Shown: one piece after another, positions 1 to 11,300 of the stretch
Position numbering within the stretch: the first letter of the stretch is position 1
Layout of the letters: each line of letters starts with the position of its first letter
Notes under the pieces: generated by a model
What the model was told of the DNA's origin: nothing
The model's input: only the letters and a program-made list of their open reading frames with translations
Database searches by the model: none
From: Dactylorhiza incarnata
Lineage: Eukaryota; Streptophyta; Magnoliopsida; Asparagales; Orchidaceae
DNA length: 64,000 nt
Assembly: GCA_033032865.1 (NCBI GenBank)
Contig: JAWHQI010000263.1
Coordinates: forward strand, 1,550,001 to 1,614,000
Direction of reading: 5' to 3'
Position numbers and translations under genes: made by a program

Positions 1-2800
1 GGATACCTCTGAGATCATGCTCCAACACAAATGACTGGGGCATCCGCCTTTTTTGCTTCTAAAAACTATGTTCCCTACATTATTTCTTAAAAAGTCCATT
101 GAACTATTGACATGTGAAACTTGTGAACTTGCTTAACATTGTCTTCTTTTTATCCAAGTATTACTACTAGTAGTGAACCCTTTGATCTTATCCATTCTGA
201 TGTTTGGGGACTTGTGTCTGTTACTAGTACTCTGGTGCTAAGTGGTTTGCATCATTTATTGATGATTGCCCAAGAGTATCTTTAGTTTTCTTGATAAGGG
301 ACAAAACCAAAGTCCCATAACTGTTTACCTAATTTCATAGTATGGTTCAAACTCTCCACATATCTATAAAATGCATTCGTTCTGACAATGATAAAGAATA
401 TGTTAATCAATATTTCTTGAAGTATACCAATGATCATGACATCATTCATGAACTTACATGTGTTGATACCCCCAACAACATTGTGTATCAGAACGGAAAA
501 ATCGACACCTCCTTGAAGTTACTCCCACTTTACTCTTTTCAGATACCAATTCCTAAGCTATACTGGGGTGAAACCCTTGTTATCGCCACCTACCTAATCA
601 ATCATCTACCCTTACAAATTCTTGGCGGGGTTAGTTCTATAAAACACCTGACATCATTATTTCCCTATGTCCCTATCATTCAGTCTACATGCTTGTGTGT
701 TTGGGTGTGTGCTTATGTCCACATATACAACCATCATCACACCAAATTTGACCCTCGAGCTACTAAGTGTTTTTAGGTTATGCTTCCAACAAGAAGGGTT
801 ATAGACGTTACCATCAATTGATTCGTCCTATGCTCACCTCCATGGATGTCACCTTCCATGAAGATGTTCCCTTCTTTACTCAGTCTCCACTTCAGGAGAA
901 TATATTGGAAGTGGAAACCTTTCTTCCTACTCAGTCATTCACTCATTTGTCTCTTGAATCCTCACAAATACACAGTAATGGAGATAATGATATGACAACT
1001 GATTGTTCTGTCATTATTTACAATAGACAAATATAACCCAAACATAACTCCCAACAATTCCAACAGTCTCAACCTCTGGCACATACTGATCCAATAGGTA
1101 ATTCATCTCATACTATCCTACTTAATTTTGATCATGTTTCTGATCCTAATTAGGATGACCTTGGCCTCCTCATAGCCTTGACGAAAGAAAAAACGCACCT
1201 CTACCAATTACCATATTTCTTCATTTATCTTTGCCCGCAACCCAAAATCGCCTTATGTGGCTTGTTCGTCTTCTTCCCCTTGGCGACCGTCGTTACTTTG
1301 TCGAACTTGGTAAGCACGGATGGGTGTCGTCTCTATTCCAGAATAACTTATCATTTGATTCCGTATCAATCCCAACAACAGCACATTAAGTGTTAAAGGA
1401 TAAGAACTGGGCTCAAGCTATGAATGAGGAGATGAGAGTTCTGAAGAAGAATGAAACTTGGGATATTATTACAGGCCAAAAGACCAAAAATTTAAGGGGT
1501 GCAGGTGGATCTACTCTATAAAATATAGGTTTGATGACGTTGGATCGGTATGAAGTAAGATTGGTTACAAAAGGGTACACTAAAAACATATGGAATAGAT
1601 TACTAGGAAACGTTTGCTCCAGTATCAAAAATAAATACTGTGAGAATCGTCCTTTCCCTGGCTACTCAATTTAACTGGGAACTACATCAATTTGAGATTA
1701 AAAATGCATTCCTCCATTGAAATCTTGAGGAAGAGGTATCTATGGATATCCGACCCGGTTTTTGCTCCAACAATATTGGGAATCAAGTGTGCAGGCTAAA
1801 GAAGGCTTTGTGTAGTCTCTCCATGCCTAGTTTGGGAGATTCTCCAAAGCAATGTTGACGTTATGGTATAAACAGGGCCAAGCTGATTACACATTATTCT
1901 TCAAACAGTCACAGTAAAATAAACTCACCTCGTTACTTGTGTATGTCGACGATATTATCATTTCAGGAAATGACATAGTGAAGAGTAAACTGCTAAAGGA
2001 AAAATTAGCAGCCGAATTGAGATAAAAGACATAGGAGGCTGGGAAGACTGAAGTACTTCCTAAGAATTAAAGTTGTCTACTCTAAAGGAGGATCTTTATC
2101 TCTCAGCGAAGGTATGTTCTAGATCTTTTCAAAGAGACAAGGAAATTGGGATGCAAGACTAGTAATCTTCCCATTGAGCATAATCACAAAATGGAAAATG
2201 GTGAAGAAAGCCCAAAGGTTGATAAATCCCAATATCAAAAATTGGTTGGAAAACTAATCTATCTAGCACATACAAGACCTAATATTGCATATGCAGGCAG
2301 TGTCATCAACCAATTTATGCATGATCCAAAGACCAAACATCTGCAAGCCGTTAACGGATCTTTAGTATCTCAAGAACACCCCAAGGAGAGGGGGTGAAAG
2401 ACTATCTCTGAAGAAATACACAGATGCTGATTATGGAAAATCTTTGGTGAACAAAAGGTCTACTTCTTAATACTGTACCATCCTGGGTGGCAACCTAATC
2501 ACATGGAGTAAGAAATAGAATGTGGTGGTCAGATCTAGTGCTAAAGCAGTATTCGGGGTTACGATACAAGGTATATGGGAACAACTATGGATGAAGATTC
2601 TATTGGATGATCTGAAAATCAAGTATGAAGTTCCAATGACATTATTTTATGACAATAAATCTACAATCTACATTGCTCATAATCCGGTTCAGCATGATTG
2701 AACAAAACATATCAAAATCGATCTCCACTTCATCAAGGAGAAACTGGATAGTGGGTTGATATGTGCTTCACATGTTTCTTCTGAATTTCAATAAGTTCAG
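1..2800 (+). pseudogene. Degenerate Ty1/copia retrotransposon (integrase, RT, RNase H remnants)
   Basis: Translated pieces in shifting frames follow the copia order. First is a gag-pre-integrase-like cysteine motif with an integrase start (PFDLIHSDVWG, about 1-240). Integrase core and C-terminal pieces follow at 342-1036 (SDNDKEYVNQY, FLGYASNKKGYRRY). The RT palm contains VYVDDIIISGND near 1938-1975, and RNase H lies at 2200-2790 ([32 protein letters not shown]). Many stops and frameshifts make it non-functional. Gag, protease and the 5' LTR lie outside the window or are lost. The decay is much heavier than in the other copia elements here, so this is an old insertion. Confidence 0.88.
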
Positions 2801-3463
2801 ATGTATAGTCATATTTTTAGATGAGGCTTACTTTATTTTTTTAAGTAAGTTCTAATAAACACTTGTATTCTAAGTGTTTATATGTATATTCATATTTTTA
2901 GGACTTCACAGTTTAGATGAGACTTACTTTATTTTTTACAATATTTTAACTATCATTTAAGGCATCAATTCCTAGAAATATGACCCTAGGGTTTGATTTA
3001 TATAATTTTGATTGATTGAGTTATTAGATGAAACATTTGTCTCATCTCCCATTTCTCTTTTTCTTCCTCCCTTTTTCTATTTCAATACCTAGGCATTGTT
3101 ATATGGCATCAGAGTAAGAGAAGCTGGCATCAGAGTAAGAGAAGCGCACTTAACCATCCTTCCGCCACATTATATTATCTGATTGCTCCGCCTCCATCAA
3201 ACTGTGATTCCAATTTTATTTTGCTCCACTGTCAACGATCTGCAACGATCAGCCAAGATCTTAGGCCATCCCAATCAGCCTCGCCCAAGATCTTATATTA
3301 AATGGAAATAAAAAATTCATCTTAATATTTTGGGAAATATTTCTACTGATGTGATGGGACAAAACTCAATGATGATAATGCTATGGTATGCTCTTTTCTT
3401 TTATGTAAAAAACATTGTACATTACTTCTAATGTAAAACTCGATCTATCAAATAAGGGGAGAT
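2801..3463. other. Non-coding stretch after the copia remnant
   Basis: AT-rich, with no gene. A segment near 2800-2845 recurs near 2885-2940 (TCATATTTTTAG followed by a TTTAGATGAG-RCTTACTTTATTTTT block). At about 3104-3145 the motif TGGCATCAGAGTAAGAGAAGC occurs twice in tandem; its start resembles a Met-tRNA primer site (TGGTATCAGAGC). Just before 3464 there is a purine tract AAGGGGAGAT like a polypurine tract. These hints suggest an eroded LTR-element internal region, but boundaries cannot be fixed. Confidence 0.4.
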
Positions 3464-4725
3464 TGATGGGAAATTCCCTGATGATTTGAAAGATAATGTT
3501 AATATAATGCATTTAGTTGTATAAGAGCATATTTTGTATCTTTGGTCCAGAAGGAAGCTGTCCAGAAAAAATCAGACAGATGCTTGAAGAATTGACTAAG
3601 GCTCTATTTGGAACTCCGGAGGCGCTCCGGTACGATCCATGCCAACGCAATGCTGGTGAAGTGCCCCGTTTATTTTTCGCCTTCTCTGCCTCCGTTTCGA
3701 CGCAGCAGCCCAGCGAACGGAGCTTTGCCTCCGTTCGCGAACTTTTCGCCTCCCTCCCTCCGGTATGGATCTCCGGTGGCGTTCGTCTCTCTTCCCAGCC
3801 GCTGTCGGGGTTCCAAACAAAGCCTAAATAAGAACTAGATCTTGGCTGGGGGCCGGCGGATCTCTGATTGGGGACCGGCGGATCTCTGATCGAGGACCGG
3901 CGGATCTCTGATCGGGGACAGGATGATCTCTGACCGGGGACTGGGCGGACAGGTGATCAGGGATCGATGAATAGTAAAATTAGGTTTTCTCCAATCTTCT
4001 CTGTTGAATGTTTATTGAGCATCAGTCAACTTCCAAAGATATATATGTATACAAAAAAGTCGTTATTAAAGATGAATCAATTAAAGTCATTGCATAGCAG
4101 TTAAGCTATGGAGTCGTAAAAAGAGTTGTTGTAGAGTAAAGAAGACAATAGAGTTGTTGTTCAAGAAAAAGTAAGGTGTCATTACGGTAGCCATCCATTT
4201 TATGACTTGTTCAAACTTAAAGAAGATTTAAAAGAGTGTCACTTACTACAAAAGATCTTCTTACCCATCATACACTGTATTATTTTCTCAATCTTCTTCT
4301 GCCCTAATTTCACCTTCAGTAATCTGAGTTTTTCTTCACTCTCTATGGCGATAGTTATCTCTCTCTAAAACAATTTAACCACTATTGTAAGTGGTTACTG
4401 GATCTCACTTCAAAAGATCTATGTTGTGGTTTGAGTCACCAGGCAAACGACTCATTGTCATCTTGAGACTCCAGGAGAAAAGGCTTTGTTGGGTTCTTGA
4501 GTCTACAGGTAGAAAAGAGGGCTACCCAGATTTATTGAGGAACCTCTATAAAAATCTATGTCCCCTTCTCTGTAGTTAGATTTAGTTTTTACCTACACAT
4601 TTATTTATTTATTTATTGTTATTTCTTTCTTGAGAATGTGTTGTGCATATAAAAAGTAATTTCTAAATAATCAATCACAATTATTCCAGTGTCGCACCAA
4701 AACACGCAAGGGTTAAAATTAGCAT
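3464..4725 (+). repeat. Repeat family copy A (LTR-like, with minisatellite)
   Basis: It begins TGATGGGAAATTCCC directly after a purine tract, as a 3' LTR would. It contains a 22-bp minisatellite and a tail (about 3964-4710) that matches 7383-7594 plus 19545-20124. Both tails share, for example, CATCATACACTGTATTATT and GAGAATGTGTTGTGCATAT. The part before the minisatellite (3464-3837) has no counterpart in copy B. No long protein is convincing. It is probably an LTR or non-autonomous retroelement end; the right boundary is uncertain because similarity to copy B stops after AATTATTCC. Confidence 0.55.
3838..3969 (+). repeat. 22-bp minisatellite, about 6 units
   Basis: Units of the form GATCTCTGATCGGGGACCGGCG repeat with drift. 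The same motif at 23-bp spacing occurs at 7137-7389. In both places the array ends in GATCGATGA/GACCGATGA followed by ATAGTAAAAT, so array and tail form one conserved module. Confidence 0.85.
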
Positions 4726-4775
4726 CGCTCGTGCTTCTATTCACACTTTTTTATTTCGCGCTTTATATTTTTCGT

Positions 4776-6884
4776 TGTAACACCCTGTCCCCTAATCAAA
4801 GGGTGAAACATGGGAGCTACCGCGCCGCGGTAGGGTTACCACCGACGGAGATATTAATTCAAAACTAGTTTATTTTAAAGGAGTTCTTTGTTAGCTACCA
4901 CGAGTCGGGTGATTGTGCCACCGCTGGCGGTAGCAAGTCATTTTGAGTAGTCTTGGTAGCCAGGGGGATACTGTCGCGCGATAATGCTACCGTCGCGCAA
5001 TAGCTCCCAAGCGGGCCGACTTATTTTGATCTCATGATCTCAGCCATTAAAACATTTTATAGATCGACTCGACGACCATGATTGGTGCGCCTGAGGGTCT
5101 AATTAGGGCTGAAATCCCTTTTCAGAACTCATTCGCTCATTTGCTTCGGTTATGTCGCGCGCACGAGAATGGAGGCGGTCACCGGGCATGAGGAAGGAGG
5201 GTTTGTCAGAGCTCCGCCGTGAGTCTTGACGAGTTGTCGCCGGAGAAGGATTGCTTGTTCCGTTGCAGTCATCTTCAATCTTTTTTCTCCGAGGAACATG
5301 GCTCCAAAGCGTGCTCCAAGGGTAAAAATCATTTCCTTCCGGTCAATAGGATGGGTGGTTTTTCTCCTTGATTCCTTCTTTGCACTCTCTTAAATTAATT
5401 TTGTGTCTGAATACAAAACCGAGGTGTGTGACCCATTTTGGTGATGTTTATACGAAATCGTGTGTGACAAAGACCGTTAGGGAGATAAGTGATACCCTAA
5501 TGCCATTAGGTCGCATGGGCATGGGATATGGAGGCATTGAGATGGATTAAAACTGGGATTTCACGTTTTCTGGGAGATACCTCATGACGGTAGTGCTACC
5601 ACCGGCGATAGCTCCCAGATTGCCTTGTTGGGCACTTCCAGGCAGTGTAACCGTTAGTGAGGAATGTGTTCACGCTTGTATACTAATAAAGAATTGTTTG
5701 AAGTGCTAGGATGTAAGATCTTAAATTTTGGGAGGTACCGCCGGAGGTAGTGCTACCGCGGCCGGTGATAGCGCTACCGCGGCCGGCGATAGCGCTGCCG
5801 CGGTCGGCGATAGCTACCAGACAACACTATAAACTAATTAAATTGAGAATGTAACAGCGAGGAAGGATTTGTGAGTGATGTCGTCGTATAAGCCAGAAGA
5901 CTTTACTCACAATGTCACCGTATGTGCAAATTGGATAGAGTTCCAGAAGCGAGGGAGAATTCATGTGTATATGTCGCCAAGAGGGCCAGGAAACTTTGCA
6001 CATGATGTCGCCGCACATTAATTTAGTAATAGCGTAGAGGTAAAATTCTTGGATACTGCAGCCGTAAAGGCCAAGAGACTTTACCATTGATGCCTACAAA
6101 TTTGCTTGAAAAACATAATAGAGAGGTAGTGTCTGTGGGACGATATTAAGATATACCGTTGCCATACCTTTATTTAGATTTATGATGTGATTGTGTTTTG
6201 ATGTTCTGTTAAACTCATGCACGTGATTAGGGTGTCGCGGGTAAACTCGGTTACATACATATTGCACGTTAGGCTCTTTTACTTTGATGCTCAACCTAGA
6301 GACGTGATTGTTGTTTGAGACATAGAATGTGTGTTATGCATTTTTAAATGTTTTCATGTTTTTGCGAAGTACTGACTTACAGGGTGAAGTGGTTCCCCAG
6401 GGTCCGCTAGGATGGCCGAGAGGAGGGGTGTTGTTACGTAGTTGTGATCAACTCATAACTAGCCCTCGTGTACCGCTTCCGTTGTCTTGGTTGCAGGGCA
6501 AGGTTCTTATGTTGGAGCTCGCTAGCCGGCTAAAAAGTCAAAGCCTCATGAAGTGTCATTTTTTCCCTCTTCTCCCTTTGATATACTTTTTCCTTTGCTC
6601 ATTTTGCCGGCTTGCGAACCGAGGTAACTTAGGATTCTTTTTTTGATGTATTGATTTATGTCATGGATGATACATATTTTGTATGACCACAAGGTCAAGC
6701 ACTCTATTTTGATTATGATAGATTATGGACACTCTCTGGGTTATGATTCTAGTTTCCACTGTGCTAGATGTTTAGCTTTGTTAAAGTTTATTCTTACATC
6801 ATTTTATAATGTTAAGATTGTGATGATTATATGTTGTAGGGTCCGACCAGACTCATACTATATGGTCATTGTGGTGGTGTTACA
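4776..6884. mobile_element. Probable solo LTR, 2.1 kb (gypsy-type ends)
   Basis: The ends are TGTAACACC and GGTGTTACA, a perfect 9-bp inverted pair with the TG...CA form of plant gypsy LTRs. Between them there is no polyprotein, primer site or second LTR. The flanking 5-mers TTCGT and ATCGC agree at only 3 of 5 positions, so the target duplication has decayed or the left/right ends are not from a single simple insertion. The body is rich in GCTACC/GGTAGC and CCGCGG hairpin-forming words and contains degenerate repeats at 5751-5813 and about 5878-6085. Confidence 0.6.
5751..5813 (+). repeat. 21-bp tandem repeat, 3 units, CpG-rich
   Basis: Three consecutive units of YGCTRCCGCGGYCGGYGATAG lie inside the solo LTR. 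Each holds the CCGCGG palindrome. Related words (GGTAGTGCTACC, GCGCCGCGGTAGGG) are scattered through 4820-5620. Confidence 0.8.
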
Positions 6885-7594
6885 ATCGCACTCTTTATTT
6901 TAGCTCACATGATGTTATGCCTAGTGAGGGGGCAATTTCGGAACTTGATGGTTGCACTTGGGCCCAACCGGCTATAGGGAGGGGATGTTTGGAGTAAGGG
7001 GATATGCAAGTTTTAATCTATTCTTTTCTCACTCTCTCTCTTCATTTCTCTCTCTCCAGGTTCCCGACCTCGCATGCCTTAGCCGCACGCATCATGCCAG
7101 CAAGCCAACACCACCTATCATCACATCGACTGAGTCGATTTCTGACCGGGGACCAAGTCGATCTCTGACTGGGGACCGAGCCGATCTCTCACCGGGGACC
7201 GAGCCGATCTCTGACCGGGGACCGATCCGATCTCTGACTGGGGACCGAGGTGGCCTCTGACCGGGGACCTAACCGATAGGTGACCGAGGACCCGGCCGAT
7301 AAGTGACCGGGGACCTAGCCAATAGGTGAGCAGGGACCGAGCCTATAGGTAATCGGGGAACGAGTCGATAGGTGACCGGGGACCGATGAATAGTAAAATC
7401 AAATTTTCTCCAATCTTCTCTGATCAACGATTATTGACAACAATTAACTAGCAAAGATACATTTGTATACAAAGGAGCCATTACTGAAGATGGAGGAATT
7501 AAAGTCGTTGCTCAATATTTAAGATATGGAGTCATCAAAAGAGTCGTTGTAGATCAAAGAAGAAAATAGAGTCGTTGTTCAAGAAAAAAGTGTC
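6885..7594 (+). repeat. Repeat family copy B, left part
   Basis: This is the left half of the copy B module, ending at the 5-bp duplication GTGTC (7590-7594) where the Retand-like element is inserted. It continues at 19545. Contents are a purine tract GTGAGGGGGCAAT (about 6926), a C/T-rich stretch, the 23-bp minisatellite, and the first 205 bp of the tail shared with copy A. No gene is seen. Confidence 0.6.
7137..7389 (+). repeat. 23-bp minisatellite, 11 units
   Basis: Eleven contiguous 23-bp units of consensus GATCTCTGACCGGGGACC plus five variable bases. The first units keep GATCTCTGAC and the later ones change to GATAGGTGAC, so the array is a graded series. It corresponds to the array at 3838-3969. 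Confidence 0.92.
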
Positions 7595-8250
7595 TGTACA
7601 ACCCTCATTCTCCGAGGGTGGGCCTCACTAAAGGCCACGTAGGCGGAGGTCAAGGCAGGAGTCAACAATCCAGAAGACGAAAGAAGATCAAGGGTTTTCG
7701 TTGTGCGAGAAGGTATTCGCTCGCCCCATTGCGAGAAGGAAAGGCCTACTCGGCCAGGCGAGGAAGCCGTGAAGTCGGACCTACTCGCCTATAGGCGACT
7801 TAGCCAACCAACTCGCCAGTTAGGTCCGAGGTCCTTACCTGCTCGCCCATATATTGCCTTGTCTAAAAAACCTACTATAGGGGGTCAGGGATAGTCATCT
7901 GCTCCCCCCCCCCCCCCAGGATTTGTCTATAAATAGACCCCCAGGGGTACTAGAAATGACACTTGTCAAAAATCAGAGCTGCACCCCTTCCCCTTTGACA
8001 ATCAAGAATCTTCCCTAGCAAGTGCCTACCTAGTACCGAGCTCGGTCATTCGTGGTTTTGGAGGAGAAGACTCTTTAGAGCTTCTGGGTACGTAGTGGGA
8101 CCTCCCTGCCGCAGCACCTGGGGTGGTGTCCTTTTTCTCTCTCCGTTTCGTTCGCCGTAGCTAACCAAACCTTCTCGTTCAACCGCTGGGCAAGTAGCCT
8201 CAGGCCGCATTGATCCGAATCTTGAGGCCAGGATTTTCTAGGCGTCAACA
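7595..8250 (+). repeat. 5' LTR of Retand-like element
   Basis: TG...CA bounded and 656 bp long, it matches 18886-19539 apart from a few substitutions and a C-run length difference (14 versus 12 C). The body after it begins CTTCGGTGCGGTGAGC, which is not a Met-tRNA primer site. It loosely recalls the TTTGGTGCCGTCTG-type sites of Tat elements. Confidence 0.95.
7928..7936 (+). promoter_or_regulatory. LTR TATA box
   Basis: TATAAATAG within TCTATAAATAGACCCCCAGG of the 5' LTR, downstream of a 14-C run. It is the probable core promoter for the genomic RNA. The same core appears upstream of both antisense genes of this element. Confidence 0.75.
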
Positions 8251-8308
8251 CTTCGGTGCGGTGAGCGTGGATCGCGGCCAGAGGAAGAAAGTCTGGTAGA
8301 AAAGTGAG

Positions 8309-11300
8309 ATGGTAGCAGCTAGCGACCACGAGGAGGCGGCGGGAAACTCGGCTCGGGGAGGCGAGTTCGTATCGTTGGCTGTCTTCGAAGCATTTGCGCA
8401 AAGGATGGAAGGCGCCATGCGAGTAGCTCTTCTACCTCCCACGGAAGGGACGGCGACCTCGCCTCATCGCCCGGGCCCGTCCGAGGAAGGTGCTCGCACT
8501 CAGCGAGCAGGGAAGGCGCACGTCGAGGAGCTCGAGCGACCGAGGAAGTCGCAGTTTGGTCTGCAAGCATCTCAAGGACCTGGAGGAACTCGCTTCCGCG
8601 AGGAGGACGATCAGGCGAGATTCTATCATACTCGCCAGATGAGCGAGTATGGGGGAGATACTCGGCCAGATGATGATCATCGCCAGGTCGGAGGGAGGAG
8701 CCCGTTCTGCGAGGAGATCATCGCCGCGCCAGTGCCGGAGGGGTTTAGGGATCCCTCGATGAATTATTACTCGGGAAGAGAGGACCCTATCCGTCATATC
8801 CAGTGGTTCGAGGATGTTGCTTCCCTTCGGACCATGTCAGACGCCTTCAAGTGTAGGCTGTTCGTGATTTCCCTCCGAGGAAAGGCAAGAGACTGGTTTC
8901 ACCAGTTGCCGGAAGGCTCCATCTACTGCTTTGAAGACCTTTGCCAGGGGCTGAACATGCGGTTCGCCACGGCAAAGAAGTTGAAGAAGGAGGCTACGGC
9001 CCTTTTTCATCTAACCCAGGGGCCAAAAGAAACGCTGGGGGATTACATTGATCGTTTCCAAGAAGAGGTGCTACACATCCAAGAGGTAGATGGTCGCACC
9101 CTGCGGTTGACCCTAACCTTCGGCCTTCGTGAAGGCCTCTTTAAGTTGGAGTTCGGTAGGAACCCTCCATACTCCTACGCCAACCTCATCGAGAGGGCCA
9201 ACCAGTTCGTCCAGGGTGAAGCTTCCAACCGCGGCTTCCTAGCCAGGCTCACCCGAGTGACCAAGGAGGACGAGGAGGAGGAGGAGGAAAGTCCCCCCGA
9301 GAAGAAGCAGAAGGAAGAGCCCAGGAGGGCTGAGAAGCGGAAGCCAGAAGGCAGAGGCAGAGAGGAGAGGAGAGAAAGAGAACCCAGGAGGGAGGAGCCG
9401 AGAAGGAACGAGGAAAGAAGGCTCATCGTGGCCCCAGAGCGTCGGGAAGAAGAAAGACGCTACCAAGTCCCCACTAACCGGCCACCATGGAAGCCAGCCA
9501 GGGGACCTCAACGTCGGGAGCAGGGAAGGAGATCCCCAGAAAGAAGGCGTTACGACAGGCCCGAGGGGCGCCAGGATAGAAGAAGGGAGGAAGCAATAGC
9601 GGTTGCCAGGCGCGGCAACCGCCAGGGCCGGAAGAATAAGAAGCAGAGGAGGCCACAGGTAGAGGAGATTCCTCTCTACTGCGAGCTCCACCAGGTGGAA
9701 GGGCATGGCACGATGGCCTGCCCGGATTTTTGGGAAGCAAGAAGAAGGCTGGCAGCAGGAGAGGCAGGAGGAGAGCAGCGGAGAATAGAAGCTCCGATCG
9801 AGCAGCCGGCGGTTCAGGACGCCGGCCGAAGGAGGAACGAGGACCGAGTCGACCACGGAGGTCGAGGAGAAGTGGCCCCAGGAGGAAGAGGAGTGGGGGT
9901 GATCCACGGGGGTGCGGGATTAGGAGCTTCTCGCAAGGGAAGTCTCCATCAAATCTATCGAAGGAGCGTCGCTTCGACCTCGCAGGCACCGCCCCCGTTG
10001 GAGGAGATCACCTTCTCCGAAGAAGACATGCTAGGGAATGAGAACCCCTTTCATGACGCCCTCGTAATCCAGGCCGCAGTAGAAGACTATACCGTTGATC
10101 GAATCCTGATCGATAACGGTAGCTCCGTCAACGTCATTTTCAAAGAGACGTTTGACGGGTTGGGCGTCGGAGCAGGAAGGATCCGGGCACCGGATGGTCC
10201 TCTTTTTGGCTTCTCTGGAGAGAAGCAGGAAGTGGAAGGAGGAGTAGATCTCCTTGTAACACTCGGGGGCACCCCTCTCCAGTGTCGTTTCGTCATCGTG
10301 GACGCCCCGAGTTGCTACAAGGCCATCTTCGGGAGGCCACTCCTCAACACCTTCAAGGCCGTCCCATCCTCATACCATCAGTATCTCAAGTACTGTCAAG
10401 GGGACGTCCAGGTGAGGATCAGGAGCGATCCAAGAGCCGCCCGCGAGTGCTATCTTAGCTCGGTTAGCACCATCAGCTGGATGGCTGACGCGGAGGAGTT
10501 CGAGAGGGTTACTGGAGGCACGGCCCGGCTGGAGGCATCCGAGGAGGTGGAGGAGATAGAGGTACTCTCCGCAGCGGGAGTATCAGGACTGCTGAGGATC
10601 GATGGATCGCTGAAGGTCACCGAGAAGGTGGAGATGGCAACGTGCCTGCATGATAACGTTGACGTCTTCGCCTGGAGTGCTGCTGAGATGCCCGGGATCG
10701 ACCCAGAGGTTGCCTGCCACCACCTCAACCTCGACCCCGCGGTGAAGCCCGTCCGCCAGAAAAAGAGGTCCACCGCCACCGTGCTGGCCGGACCTATTCG
10801 AGAAGAGGTGAAGAAGTTGTTGGACGCAGGTTTTGTGTCAGAGATCCAGTACCCAGGCTGGGTCTCCAACGTTGTAATGGTTAAGAAGGTTGTAGGCAGC
10901 TGGAGAATGTGTGTGGACTTCTCTTTATTAAATAAAAGTTGCCCCAAGGATTGCTATCCCTTGCCTCGAATCGACGCGCTGGTTGATTCAGCCGTCGGTT
11001 TCCCTGTAATGAGTTTTCTTGATGCATTTTCGGGATACCACCAGATCCGGATGTATCCACCCGATTGCCGCGATGTTTCCTTCATCACCGGGGACGGGTG
11101 CTATAGCTATAAAATGATGCCTTTTGGGCTAAAAAACGCAGGAGCCACCTACCAGCGGATGATGGACCTTGTCTTCAAGGAGCAGAAGGGAAGGAACCTG
11201 GAGGTGTACGTGGACGACCTCTTGATCAAGAGCAAGAGCGTCCCGGAGCATATAGCAGATCTGGTGGAGACCTTTGCGACGCTGAGGAAGTTCAAGATGA

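Noticed and set aside
4776..6884. Calling the left solo LTR a Harbinger-type element because TCG flanks both ends
   Set aside because: If the ends are extended to TTGTAACACC/GGTGTTACAA there is a 3-base TCG match, but the size, TG...CA form and LTR-like sequence fit a gypsy LTR better; a 3-base match is weak.
9239..9989. Long minus-strand ORFs (up to 222 aa) within the Retand gag-pol
   Set aside because: They are mirror frames of the Glu/Arg-rich GA-biased gag linker and contain only low-complexity Leu/Ser/Pro sequence.
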